Shown here in pieces: positions 58,217 through 64,000 of a stretch of 64,000 nt of DNA. Source of the stretch: Diplosphaera chodatii. Lineage: Eukaryota > Chlorophyta > Trebouxiophyceae > Prasiolales > Stichococcaceae. The position numbers and the translations under genes were made by a program. The DNA is taken from positions 186,001 to 250,000 of the forward strand of contig JAALGY010000035.1 in the NCBI GenBank assembly GCA_032358165.1, read 5' to 3'. How positions within the stretch are numbered: position 1 is the stretch's first letter; the number at the start of each line of letters is the position of its first letter. The notes beneath the pieces are model-generated. The model had not been told where the DNA came from. It did no database searches and saw only the letters and a program-made list of their open reading frames with translations.

Positions 58217-58561
58217 ACTGCAGCTCATGTGCAGCTTACGGCATGCGCTGTGCTGTCTGGAGCGCAAAAGCATCTGTATAGCTGCAGCTTGCAGGCTGCA
58301 GCAGACCAGCTAAATGTACGTGTCCTGGACAAACCTTCTGATGTCATTGTTGCTGCGGTGGGTTGCGAACCTGGACTCAATATTTTGTTGCAACATGTGG
58401 ATGAACCGTGCCTCAGGCGTCCTGTGTATGTCGACGTTGTCGAGCTTCGTGCTGCCTACAAGGCAGGTGTCTGTCCCTTCTAAGCTGAGCTATCCATTGC
58501 ACAGATCCGACATCTATGTATCTTGTCCTGCCGCAGTCCATGTAGTAGAGCTTTTGCCGAG
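58217..58561. other. Convergent 3' region, NAGS (+) / DUF1997 (-)
   Basis: Should contain both 3' UTRs. A plus-strand frame of about 84 codons (58229-58483), including DKPSDVIVAAVGCEPGLN, looks protein-like but has no family resemblance and no splicing partner that I could find, so it is not called. Confidence 0.4.
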
Positions 58562-60202
58562 CTACTGCACTGATCCAATATCTGCAGTGCTGCCCTGCTG
58601 TGTGCGCCGCCTGCGATATTCTGGTGATGCCGCCCATTTCTCATAGTCTGCCACCAACCTGAAAGGAAGTAGCAGCTGGTGGCTTGATAGTGGCGATGAG
58701 TACGTATACAGTGCTGCACAGTGCTGCTCAGTATCACAGGGTCAGAGACAGCCAGGTGGCACCTCACCTGCCAATGAAGGGGGGCAGCAGGCCCCTTACC
58801 AGCGCTCCAAGGACCGCACTGCCGGTCGACTCGAGGAAACCGCGCGGCATGAAGCGGAATGGCCCAATCACCTCGGACCACACCTCCAGGTCGAGGTGCC
58901 CCTGCACTTGCCCTGTACCGATGGTGCAATGTATTATGCACCCTTGCGACCTCGATCTTGACCCGCATATTGATGTGACCTGTCAGTGGTGACCACTGAT
59001 GCTTCTGCACCACACGTTCAAGACGTCCACTGAACCGCCTCTGCACCTTTGCCTGGCGCCAAGGGTGCTGCACTGCCATCACCGTTCCCGGATGCAGCCC
59101 CCTGCGCAGGGTCTGCCGGCGTCCAGTTGAGACGAGCCTGCAGATGGCCAGGCAGCGTATCTACCAGTAAACCAAGCAATCATCCACGACTCCACGTGTA
59201 TAGGATACTTCAACCTCTCCAAGACAAGACCTGCATGCAGAGGGCACGCTCGCCTGGAATGCGAGACTGAAGCGGCGGTTGAGGCCCAGTGACTCGACGA
59301 GCTCACTGCCGCGCAGGCTCCAGTTTGTGGCCTCAATGACGACGGCGCTGTCTGCTGCAGTGCTGGCCTCGACAAGCCTCACGTTGACATGCACAAGCGG
59401 CTCCACCCAGACGTTCAAGAGCTGCGTGGCACATGTGCTTTTCATCTATGTACTGCAAGATGCCCAAATCAGGGTCAAACTCCCGCATTCGGCAGAAGGG
59501 GGACTGTGCAATGGTGTTGTGCTTGCGGTATTCAGAGTGCACTGCACGAGCAAGGATGGGTGTGGCAAACTCACTGACACTCTCGGCACTTGCAGTGCGA
59601 AAGCGCTGCCTCCCAGCGGCTTGATGAGCCCAGGATCCAGCTCGTAGTAATGCTCAACAGGCAACCTCATATAAGCGTCAAGTCCGACATCTCCCCGGCG
59701 ATCCTACAGTCGTACAGGACGTGCGTAGCGAAACGCGCAATGCCTGACCATCATCACCTGCACTCACATGTGCAGGGCAGGCGTGGTAAAGCTAGGTACC
59801 TGAACAGGTGATGACGACCTCGCATTGCCGTGAATGTATGCAGGGTCCTGCAGCTGATCGCGCGTGACTGGTGGGTCCAGGCCGAAGTCTGGACGCCACG
59901 ACGCTGATGTTGTGCTGAGAGGCAACGTCAGCCCTCTGCTGTGCTGACCCTTTGTGCCGCTGAGTGGCCACAACTGCCGGTTGCCATCCCGCGTGTGCCG
60001 CCTGACATCCTGCCTCAGCGTGCTGCCGACTCGTGCTGTCACCGCCCGGGAGACTTGCCGTTGGAGGCAGCCTGCACATGCAGCAGGATTTTACGAAGAT
60101 CGCCCGCATGCGGACGGAGTATGCCACAGAAACTGCGTCGCAGGGTTCAGGAACAGGTGGTTGTGGACAGCACTGGCCTGACGAACGCAGCGCTGTCGCC
60201 AT
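58562..60202 (-). CDS. DUF1997 family protein, probably plastid
   Basis: DUF1997 proteins occur in plants, algae and cyanobacteria; the biochemical role is unknown and plant members are mostly plastid-targeted. The domain starts MRLPVEHYYELDPGLIKPLG (about 59670), then SAFALQVPR; VWVEPLVHVNVRLVEAST (59420-59360), SAVVIEATNWSLRGSELVES and LGLNRRFSLAFQA; RLNWTPADPAQG (59135); GHLDLEVWSEVIGPFRFMPR and GFLESTGSAVLGALVRGLLP (58900-58780); and a last exon LVADYEKWAASPEYRRRRTQ ending ADIGSVQ. The exon before the domain reads DPPVTRDQLQDPAYIHGN with SSSPVQ joining in phase to DRRGDVGLD. The ATG at 60202 opens an Arg/Ser/Cys-rich leader in another frame; its join to the DPPVTRD exon is not resolved, so the 5' border is tentative. 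Confidence 0.82.
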
Positions 60203-61233
60203 GCCGTGAGATCAGTTGTTGGCCTTCAGTGTGCTACCATGCCGCTGGACCTACAAAGCAAGTGGACACAAGCCAGCATGTGCGATGATGATCACGTGTG
60301 CGACAGCAAAGTTGCGAGGCCGCAGCTGCGTAGATGCCAGCAATCAGGGTAAGCGGCCTGCATGAGCCTCAATCAAATGACGCAGTTGGTCATTTGCTGG
60401 TGCCGGTGCACCATGGAGATTTCAGGCCAGTCCCAGAGATCTTGTTCATGCATGCGCCCCAAGATCCCTGCCGAGGACGTCGTGACAGTCAACTGATATG
60501 GTTTACAACTATGCCATGTGAACGCAAACGTCTGAATAGATGTCGGATGCTGATCCGAGGCCGCCTGCCCCAGCCTCGAGATACCAGATTGCCTGACATC
60601 CGGGAGCCTTCAGGTGCTCGTCCCAGTCTCTGTGATGCATGAGATCAAACACGATATGCTAAACTTGCTACTGCGTGTGATCTACATCAATACACAATGT
60701 GAAAGGCGCGTTCAACTGTGCTGCAGGTGATGCGCATGCGTGTTAGCTCACACCACATCAACCACGATGATGGGCCAGGTACTTGCTTGAGTGGTATCAG
60801 CACCAGAAAAGTAATAAACAGATGGCGTGCTTTATCTGGTGGTTGTGACACGTCCAATTTACAAGTATTTGTGCATGCTGCTTATATGCTGCGGGTGCAG
60901 AGAGTCCATGACAATGCTGGCATGGTGGGCACTCTCGACAAGGATAACAACGCTGTCAACGTGCCAGATGGATGGGTCCGTGAAGTAAATGCGTTGAATT
61001 GCATGGTCTACTGCTTTGCTCAGCAGCATCCGCCTGAGCATGACATAACATCAGCAGCACCTTCACCCGCAGGCAGCCAAAGAGGGTGCGCATTTGATCG
61101 AGGGCCTACAACTAGGCAGAGCCCTAGGCCAAGGATTTCAGGTCTGCAGCTTGCAACATCATTGTGCTCACTTAATGTTGACAACTCGATGAACCGGCTC
61201 CGGTGATGTAACATGCAATCCCAACGCTGCGCA
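60203..61233. other. Divergent region, DUF1997 (-) / kinase-like gene (+), possible 5' exons
   Basis: Over 1 kb without a secure gene. Possible first exons of the plus-strand kinase-like gene are an ATG near 60286 (MMITCATAKLRGRSCVDASN, followed by GTAAGC) and an exon-like piece at 60727-60778 (MRMRVSSHHINHDDGPG between TGCAG and GTACTT). Neither is confirmed. Confidence 0.35.
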
Positions 61234-63695
61234 GGGCGTCATCTATGAGCTGGTGGACACAGATGGACGTCGGGCACCCATTGGTGACTGTGCTGCACAG
61301 CATGAGTTTCACATCGCAACTTGATCGCTCTTCCCTGCTCTACTTAGCGCATCCGCAGCAAGTGAAGCACACATAGGATCATATTTATGCTTCATGCACA
61401 GTGTTGAAGGCTGCAAAGTCGGCTGCCCTCATCTCGGACATGGAGCGGGAGTGGAATGCGGGTGTGCGAGTTGGGGCACTGGCCCTGCCAAATGGCGAGC
61501 TGCCCGGCCTCATGAAGGTGAAAATTTTGCCCGACAGCCGCTGTGTCGAGCACTGACCTCAGTAATATGAATTGGTCAGTCAGGCTGCAAACATGTAGCC
61601 GATCCTGTGCAGATGGCTATGCTGTATGCATGGTGCAGGTTGGCCCCGCGCTGCGCAACTCGCAGGGCAAACTGGTCGGTAGGTAACAAGCCTGATCCGC
61701 CAGCACCTTGCACATCCACCACAGGTGGCAACTGGTAAAATGCGTGCACAGCAGCGTCACTGTGCATGCGTGTACTTGCCCTGCTTCATAACCCTGATTT
61801 TCTGGCTTCAACCACGATGCAGGCCAAGTGCTGGAACGCGTCAACGGCAAGAGCTGCTCGAAGGGCATATGCAAGAAGTCCTTCAACGATGTCTGGTACA
61901 TTCGTTCCATGCTGATGCAGACTTTCGTGGCGCTAGACGCTGCGCAGCGAGCCTACGGGTGCATGCACCTGGGCTTGTTCCCTGCTCATTTGTAATAAGG
62001 CTGCGCCCAGTCCGGCAGTACGCACCATATATGGGATAGCATGCTGACCTTGATAGATGCTGTTCAGGTTCCATCACTATGACCTGCGGCTGGATAACAT
62101 CATGGAGCACTCACCCTCTCCTGAGGACTGTGCCCGAGATGAACTTTCCTGCTTTGTTATGGGACAATGCCATACAGATGATGCCAGCCGCAAGCAGAGG
62201 TGATACCCTCTTTTTGCATGCCTGACGGCCAATTAACTTGATGCAAGCAGCTGTGTCGCACGTCCAAGCTCATCACACACACAAATTGGCCAGCAGACAT
62301 GCACAGATTTGTGGTCGGTTGCAGGACTTCCGAGATGCGGTTCAAAGTCATCGACTATGGACTGACCAAGTGAGTGCTGAGGGAGAGTATCGCAGCCTAT
62401 GCACTCTTACACGCTTCTGTGCAAGCAGCATCGCTGAGACGCTGACTTGAGGTGTGCCGGCTGCAGGTTCGACGGTGCGCATGCTCAGGCCAGTACTCGC
62501 GTGCAGGGTGTGAGATTAGCTCAGTGCCTCGTAACATCTGATGCCTGTGCCGACTGGTGACTTACTGCTTTGAGCTGTAGCTGATGCAGACAACTACTCG
62601 ATGGCACGTGGGTGGTTGGAGAAGACAACCGTAGGAGCGGCAACTGCTGACGATGTGTCAACGGTAAAACAATCAGCGTGAACCTCATCCTGTCATCGAG
62701 GCCAAAATCATGGTCTCATCCAAGGCAGTCGTCATTCTCAAGCCGCATTGCGCAGGAGGGTAGTGTGGTGGAGGACAGCACAGTGAAGAAAGCGCCAGAC
62801 CCAAACAAGCTGGTCGGGATGGAATGGTGAGTAGCATAAGTGCGACACCGCAGCACCGTGCTTGCCAAAAACTTCACACATGACATAGGATCGGCCGCTC
62901 ACAAGGTTATGCACACCTGGCAGGCTGCACAAGTCCGCATGGCGAGGCAAGGGCGACTGCTATCACATCGTGAGTTGTCACCCCCACTGCACTTGCGCCT
63001 TCAGCAAGGAAGTGTTGTCCGGTGTCTGCTACGGTTATTGCATGCCTGCAATCCATACACCTTATGTAGGTTGCTGGACTGAGACGGCGACATGCATGCA
63101 GCTGCTGGACCTAAGCCGCGCTATCTACGGCCGCACATGGTTGTGCACGGCCCCAGCATGCACGCACGCTGATGTGGCATCGTTTGTGAGCATCGCCCAT
63201 AGTGTTGCCATCAAACGACAAATGGCACGGTGCCATGATCTGCAGGCCACGTGAGGATGCCGTGCCGGTCTACCTGCTCATGGCGCTGATCAACCACACC
63301 TGCAGTATGCCTTTCAACTGCGTGCCTGATTACGGACTGCAGTGCGCTCTGGCATGAGATCACGTCATGCAACATACATGAGGTGTTCGTAAGGTTCCCT
63401 GATCTGTATGTTGCAACCCTACATGCTTGTCAAAGTGAAGTTACCATACAGCTCTCCCATCATTTGATGGCAATATGAGTGGAAGGGGTTATGGTCGCAG
63501 GTGTGGTGCCGCAGGCGTTCTTCACACCACGACCAGAGGTGGGCACCGGGGACGACACGCCGGCAGACCGTGTGGCGGAGGCTGTCATGAGCAGGTCGGA
63601 GGCGGGCTTCCCACGCCGCTTCACCATCAAGGAGGAGGCACGCACCCCGCTGGGCCGTGCGTGGCAGGGCTACCTCCGGTGCGCGGTCGCCTCAT
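61234..63695 (+). CDS. Protein-kinase-fold protein, 5' end unresolved
   Basis: Short exons between TGCAG and GT give a kinase-like order: GVIYELVDTDGRRAPIGD (about 61236); LKAAKSAALISDMEREWNAG and VRVGALALPNGELPGLMK (about 61406-61518); VGPALRNSQGKLVG; QVLERVNGKSCSKGICKKSF then NDVWYIRSMLMQTFVALDAA (about 61823-61940); FRFHYDLRLDNIMEHS (about 62068), which looks like the catalytic loop with HYD for HRD and the conserved Asn; FKVIDYGLTK (about 62342), a DYG in place of DFG; FDGAHAQAS; KAPDPNKLVGMEW; AWRGKGDCYHI; LLDLSRAIYGRTW; PREDAVPVYLLMALINHTC; and FFTPRPEVGTGDDTPADRVA to a stop at 63695. The C-terminal helices resemble uncharacterised plant and algal kinase-like proteins rather than a standard Ser/Thr kinase. 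The ATP-binding Lys was not located. The last exon could instead splice on past 63695. Confidence 0.6.
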
Positions 63696-64000
63696 GAAGC
63701 TTGTCTGGTGTCAAGCGTTACAACCGAGAGTGCAACTGCTCAAGCCTGAGTGAAATGTACCTGGCAGGTGCACCCTCAAGGCAAGTGGCATGAGTGCAGT
63801 TGGTGCTGCAGGACGTTGCTGGACGTAGGTGCTCGGTAGATCCCCGTGCCTTGAGTGCTCTAGCTCTGCACCAGTGGATGCAGGTGGTCCCTTGTCCGGC
63901 GTGCGGCCCGTGACATGAAGGCATGGCAGTGAGTGCAGATGATGTGGATATGCCTGGCTTGCTGCTTTGATCAAGCTACAGTGCAATACACAGTAGATGG
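63696..64000. other. Downstream region to window end, no gene seen
   Basis: Contains only short frames. It may be the 3' UTR of the kinase-like gene or, if that gene continues, an intron with a further exon after about 63770. Confidence 0.3.

Noticed and set aside
58229..58483. Protein-like plus-strand frame downstream of NAGS
   Set aside because: No homology, no splice partner, and it sits in the 3' region after a solid stop codon.
1..64000. tRNA genes, transposon ends, rRNA, CRISPR or bacterial-style operons
   Set aside because: No tRNA-like TPsiC arm with matching acceptor stem, no long terminal or inverted repeats, and no array of spaced direct repeats was noticed on reading both strands; a dedicated scan was not possible.

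Overview
This is nuclear DNA from a green alga. It is most likely a chlorophyte, possibly a trebouxiophyte: it is GC-rich, almost every intron ends in TGCAG, genes carry many short introns, all recognisable proteins resemble plant or algal families, and an Arabidopsis-type CCCTAAA telomere motif sits in one intron. No bacterial operon, virus, transposon, rRNA, tRNA or CRISPR array was seen.

Layout, left to right: a plant-type Sec23/Sec24-like protein (+, 667-5477); a GFS12-type kinase-like/BEACH/WD40 protein (+, about 6228-13541); an unrecognised gene (-, 13790-15655); a TMEM214-like membrane protein (-, 16234-19658); TOM40 (+, 20455-22201); NHP2 (-, 22734-23666); an AMSH deubiquitinase (+, 24156-26944); a BCNT/SWC5 protein (+, 27367-29025); a LIMR/LMBR1-like membrane protein (-, 29190-31757); a C-terminal J-domain protein (+, about 32117-33749); MOT1/BTAF1 (-, 34043-43774); an MDC1-like FHA/BRCT protein (+, 44394-50141); a conserved but unrecognised protein (+, 50740-52277); an RsmI-type 2'-O-methyltransferase (-, 52466-54235); N-acetylglutamate synthase (+, 54598-58216); a DUF1997 protein (-, 58562 to about 60202); and a kinase-fold protein (+, about 61234-63695).

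Genes mostly alternate in orientation, giving compact divergent promoter regions of about 0.35-0.8 kb and short convergent 3' regions of 0.15-0.5 kb. The products are a random housekeeping assortment (secretion, endosomal sorting, mitochondrial import, snoRNP, chromatin, DNA damage response, plastid rRNA and arginine metabolism) and do not form one pathway.

Gene models were assembled by eye by joining conserved segments across GT..TGCAG introns. Span ends marked by a clear start or stop are good to the base; internal exon borders and several 5' ends are approximate. The most useful oddities are an apparent 1-nt frameshift in TOM40, local duplications that copy an exon-intron boundary in NAGS and in AMSH, a telomere-like repeat inside an intron, and three genes with recognisable conservation or coding character but no function I can assign.
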